Part shown: positions 23,012 through 37,600 of the stretch, piece by piece
Position numbering within the stretch: position 1 is the stretch's first letter
Layout of the letters: every line of letters starts with the position of its first letter
Assembly (NCBI GenBank): GCA_026874595.1
Contig: CM049307.1
Span: forward strand, 41,792,362-41,856,361
Direction of reading: 5' to 3'
DNA length: 64,000 nt
DNA from: Sipunculus nudus
Taxonomy: Eukaryota > Annelida > Sipuncula > Golfingiida > Sipunculidae
Made by a program: the position numbers and the translations under genes
The notes under the pieces: model-generated
What the model was told of the DNA's origin: nothing
Database searches by the model: none
The model's input: only the letters and a program-made list of their open reading frames with translations

Positions 23012-24600
23012 CTGCCAGAGAGAGAGAGAGAGAGAGGCTCTCTGGTAATTACTGCCTGACCCAGCCTGACCCAGACAATCACAGAGGCAGTAGCTAGGTC
23101 AGAAGCTGAACCGTTTCTGTAACACGTTATGTAACACTTCTTCCATCACACATTTCACTGACTTGATGAAAACAATCAAGACATGGTGCTTGAAAACTTG
23201 AATGACATCTACAGTTTTTGATCAATTGGTTTCAAATTTCAGATTTTAACAGTTGAAATGCTTATGTGTACATGCTGTGAAAATTAAAGCCACAGCACTA
23301 ACACTAGTAACAGGAAATAAATGTCCACTGTAAGTCATGTTAATTATCATGCATGCTTTTTAAAAAGGAGTTAACTGTTATTCAATAATTACAAGTTGCC
23401 CATAGCCAACTATTCATTAAAAATTAATTGGAATTATTTGGCACAATATAATTTTAATAAAAAAATATTAACAGTAACATCTGAAAAGATTTCTTTTAAT
23501 ATTATAATTGAAATAAATGATTATTAAAATATTATAAAATATATTCATGAATGCATTAATGAATACATTTTGAAAGTATTTGCACTCAAATTCTTTCTTT
23601 TTACCTGTATTAGTATTTGTATTAATTTTCATTATCGAACTATTTTTGTTAATTCATATTTGAATACAATTATAAAGTATTCACTCAATGTCTCATATTT
23701 ATTCAGTTTCAGTCGAATGAAACTGTTGAGAATCCAGTATCCAGTTTTTCTGGCTTTAATTTATAAAAAAAATATTATATTCACTTCTGAATACTTTCAC
23801 ATCACTGTCAAGACACTTATGAAAATTATTAACATTACAGACATCATAATAAGAACTTGTCTTTAAGATCTGATTTTTTTTTCACAATGGAATTTTTTTT
23901 TAAATATGTATCAGAAAAAAAGAAAATAATCTCAGCTATGAAACTAATGTGTTAAAAATAACCAAAGGATCAAAACAAACTAATATATTATACAAGGAGC
24001 AAACTGGATTTGGGAATGTTTAATTTTATTAACTGAAATAAAGGTATCAGAAATATAAATTTTGATTATTTACTCAGTATCATGTAACAGCTGATACAGC
24101 CATGAGTCTTAATGTTGTTAGTCAAACATATTGACATCTATAATGAGCACTTGTCTGTGTAATTTTTTTTAAATTTTTGACATATTTCATTTTTTTAAAT
24201 TTTGTAATAAAAAATCAACACACAAATTAAACACCTGGAAAAGACCTGGAAATTTAGATTACTTTAATATGATCAACTGCATCCTTGTCTATCATTAACT
24301 TGCTTCACATAATCCCTTATAGTAAACATCGATTTTATTTAATTATTTAATTTTCATTTTTATGATTGAAATTAAAAAATTCCCAATGGTGACTGCATGG
24401 TGTCATTAGAAATATATTTTCAGCGATCCATGAAAGATCCATAAAACATCAGTAATTGCAAGGTCCCTGTTACTCATAATAACTTGTAAAATTTGAAAAA
24501 TGCAGATCTAATTTTCGACATACAATTGAATCTTGATTAAATAATGTTATATCCCTGAAAAAAAAGTCTCTAGCTTCAGCCATTCTTATGTTAAGTGAGT
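21400..24600. other. AT-rich intergenic DNA, no gene seen
   Basis: No coding exon, RNA gene or long repeat is recognisable. It contains a GA microsatellite (entered separately), a GA/GAC-rich stretch at 21990-22060 and two similar GGTGGGGGAGGGGATGATGGGAG-type segments near 22365 and 22500. The open frames here are short and low-complexity. Confidence 0.6.
22887..23038 (+). repeat. (GA)n microsatellite
   Basis: A long AG run, interrupted by GCAAGAGAG, TGAGCTAGACTGTCATGG and CTGCCAG segments, covers about 150 bases. Confidence 0.95.
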
Positions 24601-24619
24601 AAATATATTTCCTGATTTT

Positions 24620-25005
24620 TTTATGAGGTGCATTATGTTCGGGCCCATAACTTCAACAAATTACGCAATACTGACCTAATTTTTGGTATGTACATAGAAA
24701 ATGTATTGGAGAATATGCATATATACTATGATCAAATTCAGATCAGTGGTTTTGATATTAGGCAGTCTTATAGTGTAACAATGTTTTTTTTATGGAAAAT
24801 GGAGGTTTTTCCTTAATATCTCAAAGGAACGAAGTCCTAATGATCCAATTTTCGGTATGGTAGGAGATTTTGGGAACATCTAACTGTATGCCAAATTTCA
24901 GATTCATAGGTCTAACTGTTTCAAAACGTGCCAGTTTAACGGACGGACAGCCGACAGACAAAGGACCACGACTATAGCTCAGATGACTTATAGTCAGCTG
25001 AGCTA
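24620..25005 (-). repeat. R2-related element with intact terminal hairpin
   Basis: On the minus strand it starts with the hairpin TAGCTCAGCTGACT, loop ATA, AGTCATCTGAGCTA (25005-24975), then a GTCTGTCGGCTGTCCGTCC run and GTTAAACTGG. The inner sequence differs from the 335-bp units, so this is a sub-family sharing only the end. From 25010 to 27540 I see AT-rich DNA with a tandem 34-bp duplication at about 25420-25487 and no gene. Confidence 0.6.
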
Positions 25006-27541
25006 ATAAAACTCTGATGTATGTAAGCATTTAGAAATTTAATATGATTTTAAACTTTAAATTTGAAGTTCATTGATAAATAATGACTTGTAACTGACCT
25101 GTGATATGCCATATTTGGTATGATATTTTACATAGCACATCAGTAATCAACCATGTGAAGAAATATTAACTGCCATTTTAAGAATGAGGAAAAAGAGAAA
25201 AACATTGGAAAAAGAACAATATTTTTTTTACCTTTATTTTCTTTTAATGAAAATGGTTAACATGAAGGTGACAAATGATCAAACATGAACCTCTGACATT
25301 TCCTAAGAATCAGCAAGCACCACTCAATACCAATTGCCTTAAATATAATGAAACATTCCAACAAGAGTATAAACACTCCTTGAACACTGTATCAAACATC
25401 TGAACAGTAATTGGAACATTTGATATGTTGAATGAATTATTCAACCAATAATATGATATGTTGATTGAATTATTCAACCAATAATTTAACATTTTTACAC
25501 AGTAAATGGACATTACTTTGTTAGTCCTGCAGTTTTTATATTCATCCAACAAAGAACTCCAAATTCATTCATTAAATCATGGACCATAGTTCATTACCTT
25601 TATGGGAATTCCAGCGGTTCTACATTTATCAATCTGTAGCCCAAGTAATTCACTTTGCATCAAATTTAAGCAATTCATTTTGGCTGCATACATCAGTGAT
25701 TAATCAGCATATTAAAATACAGTACAAGAAGTAAACTAATGATGTTCATTGAATATTTGAATCTGGCAGTAGACGGGTACCTGTAAAGCTGGAAAATTAG
25801 GTCACAGTAACCCAGTTGTCCATGTGACAGTGGAACAGTAACACATTTGCATAAATATCAAATACTAAGTGTTTGTTGCTCTGACAGTGTCAAGTAAAGT
25901 GCCTCTAGTGAGGACATTATCTCCACAGTATTAGTTAGGTGTTAAATGTTGTGTTTACTACTTAAAAAAAGGTCCTTGATACAGAATGCACTTACGACCA
26001 AATATGAATAAAGAATACTCATTAGTTCATAAAAGGTGGAGTAAAGTCAAGTATTATTGTAATAGGAGATACTAAGATTACAGGAAACATAGGTTTTTGA
26101 AGCCGAGATATAATTTTAGGTTCACATGGTGCTCTTTACAAGCACATATAGCAACATGAGATAAACCAACAGTAAATGTATAACATAGACAATATAAATG
26201 TATTTTTCATTAGACAAAGCCTCAAGTATGTTTCTCCAGTACTTTAAAGGTCTTTGGCAGAGTGATACATAAACACTGTAGAGCTTTATGAAGAAACAGT
26301 TACAGATATGGGGTAGAGAAACTGTTATGAAGGCACTGAGGAAGCACAGGTATGATGAGCCAAACCAGTGAAAGGTAAGAGTTGCAAGTGAATACCGAAA
26401 TAGCTGACTAATTAGAAGATATACACACACACAAACAAATTTCACGACCATTCCATCATTTTTTTTAATATAGACTGATGAATATGCATGATGATAGGCA
26501 AAAATGAGGTAATGTTAGTGTACACATATGATTTATAATGAAATCTGAGCTACCCACCTTTCAATTGCATACATCACAGAAAAGCATGGATGTTATGTAG
26601 CAGCAGTTACCAGTCTATTGTACAGAAGGAACCAGTCTATACATATACAGTACCAATGGAAACAACTACCTACATCAAACCATTACAGTCCCTCCCCAAT
26701 GATATTTCATATTAATAGCGCAAGCAAAATACAATCAAAATAAATTATGCAGCCTATTAATGACTGAATTCTATACATATATATAACACATATCCTGATT
26801 CTGCAGTGAGAATACTGTTTTTCAGGTCACCATGTTAATATAACTTATCCTACCAATAACCCTTTACCCAATTACCTATTAGGTTATAATTATGCATAAC
26901 CTGTAATAAAGCCAGTCAAGACTGTGTGGAAAGATTAATATTTTGTTTACTTGTGGTTATTTTGTTATTAATAGTATGTACAGATGTAGTTCATGCACAC
27001 AAAATATCATCATCAGATTATGTATAGATCCATAAGATGTGAAGAGGTGTCAGCTAACACTGCATGGCAAGAATAACACTTTGTACAGTGTCATGCACAA
27101 TGTAATAAGCAACATGGCAGTGTAAAAACACTGGACTCCTGAACCCAAGTTCATCTCTTACTTTAGGTTGTCCAAACTACCATAATTTTTTAACTTTTAA
27201 ACACTGGAATCAAATTATTCTTATTCAATGACATGGTCCTTCTTTCTTTGGGACACTGTAGGCATATGATGCAAATTACCTAGTACTTTTTTTAAAGGAA
27301 ATACTAATAACATTTCCCCCATCTCTTGACATATATTATGATATTTCTTGTAGGTGATAATTCTTAATATTTCTAATTTATGTTTTCCCTAGTATAAGGC
27401 AGAATGTCATTGAATCTTATTGCCCCAAAACAATTCAAGTTTTAACATGTCAGACTTTAAGACCATGTCATGTGGGCACTACTATCATATGTTACAGTAA
27501 TGTAACAGTGATAATGATGTAATGATACATCAGTTGTGTAT

Positions 27542-27865
27542 ATATAATGATACATCAGTTGTGTATTTCACTCTATCAGCAGTGTATTTCACTCTATCAG
27601 TTGTGTATTTCACTCTTATCAGTTGTGTATTTCACTGTCTTTTGTGTTTTTCACTCTATCAGTTGTGTATTTCACTCTAACAGTTGTACATTTCAATCTA
27701 TCAGTTTTGTATTTCACTCTATCAGTTGTGTATTTCACTCTAACAGTTGGACATTTCACTCTAAAAGTTTTGTATTTCACTCTATCAGTTGTGTATTTCA
27801 CATTATCAGTTGTACATTTCACTCAAGCAGTCATGTATTTCACTCAATCAGTTGTGTATTTCACT
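27542..27865 (+). repeat. 21-bp minisatellite adjoining the E4F1 stop codon
   Basis: About fifteen copies of TCAGTTGTGTATTTCACTCTA. On the minus strand the first unit begins TAGAGTGAAATAC, and its TAG is the E4F1 stop codon (27868-27866), so the array starts at the end of the coding sequence and should lie in the 3' untranslated region. The unit is seven codons long, which produces spurious open frames on both strands. Confidence 0.93.
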
Positions 27866-28657
27866 CTAGCTAATTTGTTCTTGTGCTATTGTCTCTGTTT
27901 CCATCTGTAGTGCAACATGTGCTTTACTGTCATCAGCCAGTTCATCCACATCCATCAATACTCCATCAACCTCTTGAACCTCCTCTGTTGTTATTACGAC
28001 CATCCTGGCATTTCCATCAGGTGGCGCCTGTAACGTCTGCGCCTGGCTGGTTGGCGCGAGTTCATCAACAAGGGGTACTTCTCCTAATGTTTCGGTGACT
28101 TGGGAGTACTGTTGAGATGGCACAGTGATTTCTTGTACTGTCACCATCATTTCCCCATTATTCTGTGTTAGATCATCAACTGATATAGTCTGTATATCAG
28201 CCATAGAGGAGCTGTGGCCTGCTGCATTCTCAACTGGGGCTTCTGCTGTTGTAGACTGCTCTGGCTGTGCAATAGCAGTCTCTACAGCATCAGCAACAGC
28301 TTGTTGCACTGATGCATCAATCACTTCCTGCTGTTCCACCTGAACAGCATCACCTGTTTCCATGGCAACTGCTTCCACTTCGGCAGCCTGTTCTGGTATC
28401 ATAGTAACCATTTGTGCACTGCCAACAGTTGCCAAGTCCATTAACCCTTCAAGTCCCTGAGCTGCAGACACGGTGAGAATTTCCCCAGAGTCCTGGTTAA
28501 AGAGTGTAAGTTTATCATTGTCCCGGCCAAGGACGATGTACTGCTGTTGACTCTCTACGTTCTGAATGGTTGAGTCTTCTGTAGCCATGATCTGTATATT
28601 CTCTGCCTCCTGTGCTCCCTCCACTCCTTCTTGTAAAGTTACAATTAGTGATTTTTG
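27866..28657 (-). CDS. E4F1: E4F1 coding exon 19 (C-terminal, stop)
   Basis: It encodes 263 residues rich in Gln, Glu, Ala, Val and Thr, resembling the acidic C-terminal region of E4F1. The acceptor is TCATTTCAG at 28658; the stop is TAG at 27868-27866. No folded domain is visible. Confidence 0.9.
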   Translation of the reverse strand, partial: QKSLIVTLQEGVEGAQEAENIQIMATEDSTIQNVESQQQYIVLGRDNDKLTLFNQDSGEILTVSAAQGLEGLMDLATVGSAQMVTMIPEQAAEVEAVAMETGDAVQVEQQEVIDASVQQAVADAVETAIAQPEQSTTAEAPVENAAGHSSSMADIQTISVDDLTQNNGEMMVTVQEITVPSQQYSQVTETLGEVPLVDELAPTSQAQTLQAPPDGNARMVVITTEEVQEVDGVLMDVDELADDSKAHVALQMETETIAQEQIS

Positions 28658-31600
28658 CTGAAATGATAAAAGGCAGTCGAATACATGTAAACATGTAACA
28701 CATTGGCCAGTTGACACAAAATACAGTTCTGTTCAACCATGACACCATTTTCATTAGTTGCACAAGTATTGGTAAAAAAAATTAAAATTATAGGTAAAAA
28801 TGAACCTATGGTCATACCAATTTAATGAAAATCAGACATATACCTCCAAATTTCTTTAATATCATACCTAATCCTGTACTCTTCATCATATACTGAACCA
28901 ACCAACAGCAGAGGTAATAAAATATTATGTTAGCAGGCATGAGCTTTTTCCGGGAATTCGTGGAATTCCGAGATTTTCAAAAACAATCTGTTTCCTCAGA
29001 TTTGTCAAGATCTGAAATGAAACTGCAGTCAATTAAGCCATTCGCCACTAGCGGTGCTTTGCCTGGTGAAGTCTCCTTTGGAGATATGTGTGTTCTTGTT
29101 TACATGAATATGCGGTAGCCAAAACGTGACCTGAACGTGTATAAAATTGATAGCGTGGTTGCCATTTGGGTGATGAATGATGCAAAAAATGTGCTTCATG
29201 AACTGACTGTAAGGGCAGAATTTCCCTTATAAGCATACGCAACTCTTCCCAGAGCGAGGATTCTGCCCCCAAGCTAATGAAAACTCGGCAATAGTGGGAT
29301 TCCTGCATAACAATTGGGTATTACCATTGTGTGTGACGTGACTGACATTTTTTTTACACATGGGTCCTGTTTTCTGAACTTCTGTGGCTGCTATTGGCTA
29401 ACATCATGTCACATGTCTTAATTTGAATAGGTTTCCTTCAAAAATATTCATGAATAACCCACAGTCTCTTTGATCAGAAAATTTCAAATGCCTTCCCTTA
29501 GCCGAATTCATATGACAGAAATACAATGCTTAAAGTGATTTAGGTTTACCCACGTTAACTAAAACATAATTGAACCAATAAACTACGTTTATATACCAAC
29601 TCGAATGTATATATTATACTATTCAGACAGGTTTGTCTACCGGCTAAATATGGTGGGCTGTGTCGCTGCGGCCAATAGTGAAGTGTGATTGTACACAGAT
29701 GCTGCTTGCAACATCTGCATGGTTCATGAACGATTGTTTTCCTGATTTGAAAGAATTGATTGAAAGCTGAATGAACTTTTGCGTATGTTATTTGCGTATG
29801 TTATTTGCGTATGTTATCTGTATAGTTCCTCCTAATTGATAGCTTTGTGTGACACACTTTCAGCCTCGATATAGGCCCTACGTACTTGGTTTAACCTTTT
29901 ACAGTAGTCAGCAGTTTTAACTTATTTTCTTATAGAGATTCACAGTAAAGTGCGTTTGCATCAGACTTGCTATAAACATGTTCTTCAGAGACTGTCACAT
30001 CATTCCCTGCTTTGTGACACATGAGGTGAAGTTCAACTATCAGCAGGAAACAAAATTAAGAACAGCTTTTGGTGTCAATACATTTGGAAAAGTCAGAAAA
30101 AAATAATATTGTAGGATTACATGCATTACAGCATCACAGATTAAGACATTTGTATCCAATGGGTGTAATTTTATTTATGAACAAGTATGCATTTCTTTTC
30201 AAATTTCATTGAAGACTTCCAATTATCAATTGCTTCATCAGTTTATTACTTAATCAGATAAATGAAGTATCAAAACACTTATATTGACAAACAATTATAT
30301 ATTTAATCAATGAAAAAAATTTCTTTAAATAGAGCACTTTCTGTCTTTCTCAGCATATGATTACTAAAATTTTTTGGGAGGACTTAATTTCTTATCTAAT
30401 CCTGGAAATAAATGTTGCTTGGAAGGTTATAAATAAGGGTAAAAATAGCTACTATTGACAAAGTGATTATAGAGCTTTTAGAGGAAAATATTAATGATAA
30501 CATCAATGTCTCTTGTGGATGTTTCAAACATGAAGCCCTGTTTTTTATGGAGTAGGAAATACATAGATGTCAAAAATATTTAGTGGGAATAAATTCAAGA
30601 AACCTGCAGGCTTCCAGTGTTTTAGAGCAAATGTGTTTTAAGTTTGTTACAGTCACATAAGGACCAAGTGATGCAGTCTAAAAGCTGATAAGCCCTTGCT
30701 GATATATTTATCAAATAGACCTCCAGGTATGCTAAGACTGCACCATAGAGCATCGAAAAACACCAACATTTTCCCCAGACTACTGGCCAAAAGGTGTTTG
30801 GTCCAAGCAGTCCAAGCGGTCCAAGCATGTATGTTCAGAGATTTTTTAGAAAACCTAGGCTCATGTCTGATGCTAGATAATTACAATATAGCAGAATTTC
30901 TTAAATAAATGCAGGGTTAGTGGTCCCTATGACAAAGCAGGGATGCTGAATAGGCCTAGACTGATTTCATTTTTATATAGCTAGCATGATTTTTTAAGGG
31001 ATTAACCTGTTTTTAACCTGTTTTTTAAAGATTCACTTGGTATATAACTCCTGTGCACACCTGCTGTTTCATTTTACTTAAGTCCATCCTGTGAACATTC
31101 ATAGCAGATCATACAGAATGCATGCAAAATGTTACATAAAAATATGTGCTTATTTCCAATTTTCTATTGCCTTTTGAAGTCAAAGGTAAATGGCCTTACC
31201 TCAGAGTCTGTAATAATGTATTGTTGTGCGTCTGTAACAACCTTGGAGAACTCTGTGAGGAGTGTAGGATATTTCTTTATAGAGTCATCCTGGACCTCGT
31301 CGCCCTCCACCATGACCTGTTTTGTACAAGGCACTGGAGAACAGGAAAACAATAATTTATCATTTATCTCAGGTTATTGTTTCTCTTATACAGATCTTTG
31401 GGGAAAACACCAAATCACTTACCTGTCCTTAACTACTGGTATATGATTATTAAAGGGGCCTATTCAGGTATCCACAGTTTTTGCAATGGACATTCAGCAA
31501 CTAAACTCTGTTCCAACACCCGTGTCCACCTTATTTTTTTGTGATATTTCTTTCAAATATAATCTGTTTGCCACTACAAATTAGCATTTATCAAAGGAGG

Positions 31601-34600
31601 TCATGTTGCGATTTATGATGATTTAAATAAGCATGAAATAAATATGTTTACATTGCGATGCCGGGACAGAGTTGACCTAGCTGTCGAGAAAGAGCTGCAA
31701 AAATGATATTGTCAGTTCAAGTGGCCATGTCTGTTTATTCATGCAACGTAGGAGGGACGTGTGACGTAACAAATATTTGACGTACAAATACCAATGTGAC
31801 GTCATCACTTTGACTCGTCAAGTTCATGTAGTTTTAGTCGGTCATCTTAGGTTGTCACTGATATGTTGCAAGCCATACATCTGTTCAGTCATTTTTTTTC
31901 TTTCTGAATTAATCATACGGAATCCATACATGTGAGAGTATTATTTTGCTGTTAGATGATCATCACATTTGTTTGAGTTGCCTCGGGAATAAATAAAGGT
32001 AATTATAAGTTTAAGTGCACTGTATAAAAATGATCAGGAAAAATTAAGTGGACATGGGTGACTGAATGGAGTAAAGTGACATTTCAACTTCTGCACAAAT
32101 GCAACTAACCAACCTTAGCTTACCGGTACATGTTTTTTCTGTTTGTCAACATTGGCACATGAACTGTGTTTACAATTTACACAGAAACAAGCTCATACTT
32201 TCAAAACTGAGGCATTATAAGAACTTTTCTTAAAAGGAAATTCCTATGGTTCATTAATATGTACAAAGCATGTAAAAAATCACATAAATTCTACAGAAAA
32301 GGTAGGTGGATAGCTGGCTTTAATCTTAATCACCTTAAATAGTTGCATAAAAAATAAATATGAGTGACATTTTCAAGTAAGTTATCACCTATATTAGACA
32401 CAAATGGAAGCATCCCTATTTATTTCAACAATGTAGTCCCAATACAATTGATATTTTTGTTATAAATAATTATATCTTTGTACGAATCAGTAAACACTTG
32501 TCAGTGATTTTCTGGCTCACCTTTGGCTTTGAGATGCCTGTTAAGAGTGCCGTGTTCAGCAAAGGCTTTACCACAGTATTTACACTTGTACGGCCGCTCT
32601 CCCGTGTGAGTCCTCAGGTGACGGTCCAGAGATCCTTTCTCCCGGAAATGTCGATGGCAGTATTTGCATCCATAAGGCATGAAGCATGTGTGGGTCCTCA
32701 TGTGGACTTTACAAGCATTCTACAGTGGAGTATTATAAATAATAATGATGATTTTACAAAGGCTCCAGTTTAAATATGTCATAACCAGTTAAAACTTACA
32801 AAATGACAGAGGTATCTGTAAACTCCTTCAGGAAGACAAAAAGTAGGACTGAACATCCTGGATTTAAAGCTCTCACAATAAGGGTCCTTTTTTTATTATT
32901 TCTATTTAAAACTTTAATATTTAGCAAAGAAAATATCAACAATATTTGTAATTATTCCAATGACCAGATTTCTGCAGCTATAAAATCTTTACTAGTTTAG
33001 AAAACGCAAATTACATCATGAACAATGTAGTAATTTTTATTTTAATTTATAAAATAAGCCAAATAAAGTGTTAAAAAGATAACAGGGTTTCAATGATTAT
33101 GTTCCATGATCAGCCTCCTGAAGTGCTTGTAAGAATGAAAGGTTTCTTTAAGTATTGTAAACCTAATCCAGATCCCAAGTGTGCATAAGATTATGTACAA
33201 TTTACCCAAAAGTGTGTCCCATGAAAATATACAGTACTACAGAAAAAATGATCAGGTAATGACTTAACTGACTACAGTGAGGGAGAGATGACTCACCGCT
33301 GTTTTGAATGCCTTGTCACAGATGCTACATGGGAATGGCCTCTCGTTGGTGTGGATCTTTAGGTGTTCTCGTACGTGTGAAATCCGTTTAAACATCTTTC
33401 CGCATTCCCCACACTTGTACTGTCTCTCGTCAGAATGCGAGGTCAGGTGCTTCATCAGAGCATCTCTCGTCGTGAACTTCTTCTCACAAAGGTCACATTT
33501 ATGTGGCCGCTCACCTATACCGTCAAATAAGAAAACTGTCAACTCAAAAATGGCTATGCAAATAAATTAAACTAGAATACTGGTAGTCCACAAGCGATGT
33601 GTATCCGCCAAAATCAGAGTGGGACGGGTGAAGTGAGGCATAGATTGAGTGGCAAGGGGAAATAGAGTGAGATGTGTTGCATATTAGCATGGATGTCTGC
33701 AGCTGAAATGTGTATGTAAGTTGCACACCTACCATAAAATCCAGAAAGCTGTCCAAGTTGTTTACATAGGCAAAATTTTAGGCAGATAAGTAAAACCACT
33801 ACAAACAGAAGGAGGCTGTGCAAAAATGGTGGCAGGTGGCACCACCAATCTTGTGTATGATTAAGAGCTATATGAGATATATGCACATGCAAAATTTCAG
33901 GGAGATATGTCAAACCATCCCGAGATATAAGCCTGAATGTCTGCAGCATAAACATAAATGTAGGTGACACCACCTGCCACAAAATCGAAAAAGCTATCCA
34001 GGATGTATAAACATGCAAAATTTTAGGCAGATAAGTCAAACCACAACTGAGATAAGAGTGATTTTAGCCCATGGCAGACAAACAGACGGACACTGTGCAA
34101 AAAATTGTTGCAGGTGCCACCACCAGTTTTGCGTATGATAAAAAGCTATGTGAGATCTATACACATGCAAAATTTTGGCCCAAATGGTCAAACAGTTCCC
34201 TAGATATATGCAAAATATCAGGGGGATATGTCAAACCAGTCCCGAGTTATGAGCTTGGATGTCTGCAGCGTAAACTAGAATGTAGGTGGCACCACCTGTC
34301 ATAAAATCAAGAAAGCGGTCCAGGATGTTTTCACATTCCAAATTTCAGGTGAATAAGTCAAACCACTGCAGAGATATGAGTGATTTTAACCCAAGGCAGA
34401 TGGACAGATGGACACTGTGCAAATATAGTTGCAGGTGGCGCCACCATTTTTTGTGTATGTTATAAAGCTATCTAAGGGCTACATTTGTACAAAATTTTTT
34501 TCCTGATTGGTCAAACGGTTCCCAAGATATGTGGGTTTATGTGTGGAAACAGACGCACAAATGGATGCTGGGCAGAGAGGAAAGGTCAGAGGTCAATGCC

Positions 34601-37600
34601 AATTGGTCAGGCACCAGTTCACATGATAATTGGTGAAGTTTTGGAAAAATCAGTCAAATAGTCTCAGAGGAGTTCTCCGGAAACGAACACTGCGGCAGCG
34701 GCAGCAGTGGCAGCAGCGGGGGGAACCTGGTCTAAAACATAGTATCCGCAAAACTTTGTTTTGGCGGATACAATTAAATAATAGGAGTAGTTAATGTTCT
34801 AGAGAACCTAACATAACATCACCTGTGTGGCAACGCAGATGCAGTCTGAGGTAGCTGCTACCGCGGAAGTTCCTCTTACAGATGGGGCACTGAAACAGGG
34901 GCACCTCCGCATCTTTGCTGGCTTCATCAGCCCCCTGGTCCTTCAGGTCCAAGAACTGCTTCAACGCAATGGCTGCTTGTGTTCTGAAACAACACAGTTC
35001 TTCATTAAAAGCTGATAACATTTAATAAATATTATTGATCACAGACCTAACTGAAAAATGATACATTATTATTATATAAATATATATCTAGACCCACTAG
35101 ACCCAAGTGTTGGATTCTGTGCAGAACAAATTTTGTTAATGTGTAGTTCATATAAAATTTATATTTAAAATAAATTCATTGCAGATTGAATTATGGAGAA
35201 CCTGTGATCTCTGGATGAAAATTAATACCAAGAACACAACTTGCATGACATTTAGTGAATGTAACTGGAAGTGTATACTGAATCATGAATTTGAAGATGA
35301 ATGTAATTTATATTTTCCCAACAACTCACAACACTAAGCAGAACTAATACTGAACTACTTGTAAAAATTGAACCTTTTCTCTGCTTCCTCTGGAGAGACC
35401 TGTGTTTCAGCGTTCTCATTTTCTACTCCCTCCTCTGGTGTCTTGTCCACCTGGGCTCCACCCTGCGGCTCTGTCACCAGCCTCTGTACAGTGCCGTCTG
35501 GGTGCTGCAGCAGCACTGTGCTGGTGAGACCAGCCTCGCTTTCATTAGCTGCCTGGATGAGGCTGGTGGCTGTAGCATCTCCTCCACCAACAGCCTTCTC
35601 AATATGTGAGTCCTGGATAATAATTTACAAACAAAAACATCACAAGAAACAGCTTTCTTAATTAATTTTTTGTTCTATGCACAAGGGTAGGCAAAATTGA
35701 AAGGTCCATAATATATCAGAGCAGATCTTCAGTGTTTTCTTTATTTGCTTGGCAGACTTTATTGGGATTTTGTGTGGTATATACTACATGGCAGATGAGC
35801 CTTGCACATGTGATTAATACTCACTACCAGCAAGCTTTGTTTGGTTCAAACTCACTGGTGATTTGGCTTTGTGTGGTTATAATGTGTGGAAAATATTCCA
35901 TGTTTAATGGCAGCTGGGTATACTTTTTGTTGTTAATACTCTCTGGCAGATGAGTTTTTTTTTGTTGTTGTTGATACTTAGTGGCAGTTAAACTTTGTAT
36001 GGTTGATACTCACTGCCAGTTAAACTTTGTTTAGCTGATACTCACTGCAAGTTAACCTATGCATGGCTGTTACTTACTGGTAGTTGAGCTTTATGAATTT
36101 CTTGCATATGACTGTCCAATTTGTCCTTAGATGAACACAGGAAGGTACAGAGGCCACAGCGGAATGGGAGTTCACTTAAATGCAGGTTCAGGTGAGCTTT
36201 TAAGGTATCAGTATTCTCTAACACAGCAAGGCAGGCCTACAACAGCACAGATCACAAATATTATTGATGGTCTAATCACTTCAATGTGAGTTTATCATCG
36301 ATACCACTAACAGAAGAAACTAGTGTTGTTCCATAATAATATATATGTATATGTGTACATTATATCAAGACATTACTGGTAAATCAAATCAAATGGACTG
36401 CATATTTCTCATGATATTTTAACTAAAGCATTAATAATATTAGAAGAATAGCACTTTAATACAACATTTAATAACAATATCTAGGATGAACCAAATAGAA
36501 CATCTAAGCTTTGTTTCAAAATTATGTATGTTTCTTACAAAGACAATAATTCACAAAATAGATAGAATGTTCATTGTGAAGATTAAAAGATGTGATAAGA
36601 CTTTCTGGAAGTAAGCTCAACAGGAATATTTCATGCAGTGAAGTTGGGTATAATGCATACATTACCTCAGCATAAATACCTTTTAGTTTTTTCAATATGT
36701 GGTTATACTTCAGAGGTTCCTGTATTGAATTGGGTAACATTTTTACATACATTAATATTTCTATACATCACAGAATTTAAATTATGTGAAACAAATCAGC
36801 TCCTTGACAGTTCTTCATATGTGGACATCCTCATCAAATGCAAGATGAAACACAGGTGGATGGTAAGGACTACACCAAAATTAATGACAGCGTGGTTCAT
36901 GCATCAGTTGAACTTGGAAAAGACTCGGATCACACAGAGAATTGTATCAAACAGGAGCACTAGACGACCCTCACGATCAATGAAAGTAAGACTTTTAATG
37001 AAAATCAGTGATGTAGTTGAGTCTACATAATTCGAGTCAGAGTGCAAAGTCCAAGTCCAGGCTAATTGAGTCCTGCCAAAGGTTAATGACCAAAAAAAAG
37101 AGTTAGTCCTCAGGTAATAAAGAGTGAAAAAAGAGTAAAATTAGTGTCAGTTCCAATTTTTTATCACTTACTAAATGAAGATGTAATTCTCATACCAAGT
37201 AAGTGCATATATATTGTCAGAAGTCAGAAACAAACACTGCACCTCCCCCTGTATGAAGATAAGGGTATTTTCCACATGTTGTGACACATGCTGGACATTT
37301 GCACACACATAAACTGTGAAGTGTCCCATTCTTGTTCTTACTAGACTGTCACAGCAGGAGAGAAATAGTATTTATCGAATTTTTTTCCACTGAAAAAAAA
37401 GAGTAAAAAAAGAGTGCTGCTAAAAAGAGTGAAAAAAAAATAATTAGCAGCATTTTCAGAAATCCTATAAAAAGAGTGACTCTTTTTAAAAAGAGTGATT
37501 TGGCAGTCCTAAAGTGGCATCTGGCCTGCAAGTCTTTGTTTGAGTCCAATAAAAATCTCCTTACTGAAAGGAATTTGAAATGGAAATCTGATTACCAAAT

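Noticed and set aside
27547-27910. Open frames of about 100 codons over the 21-bp repeat
   Set aside because: The unit is seven codons long, so frames stay open by construction. There is no homology, and the array adjoins the E4F1 stop on the other strand.
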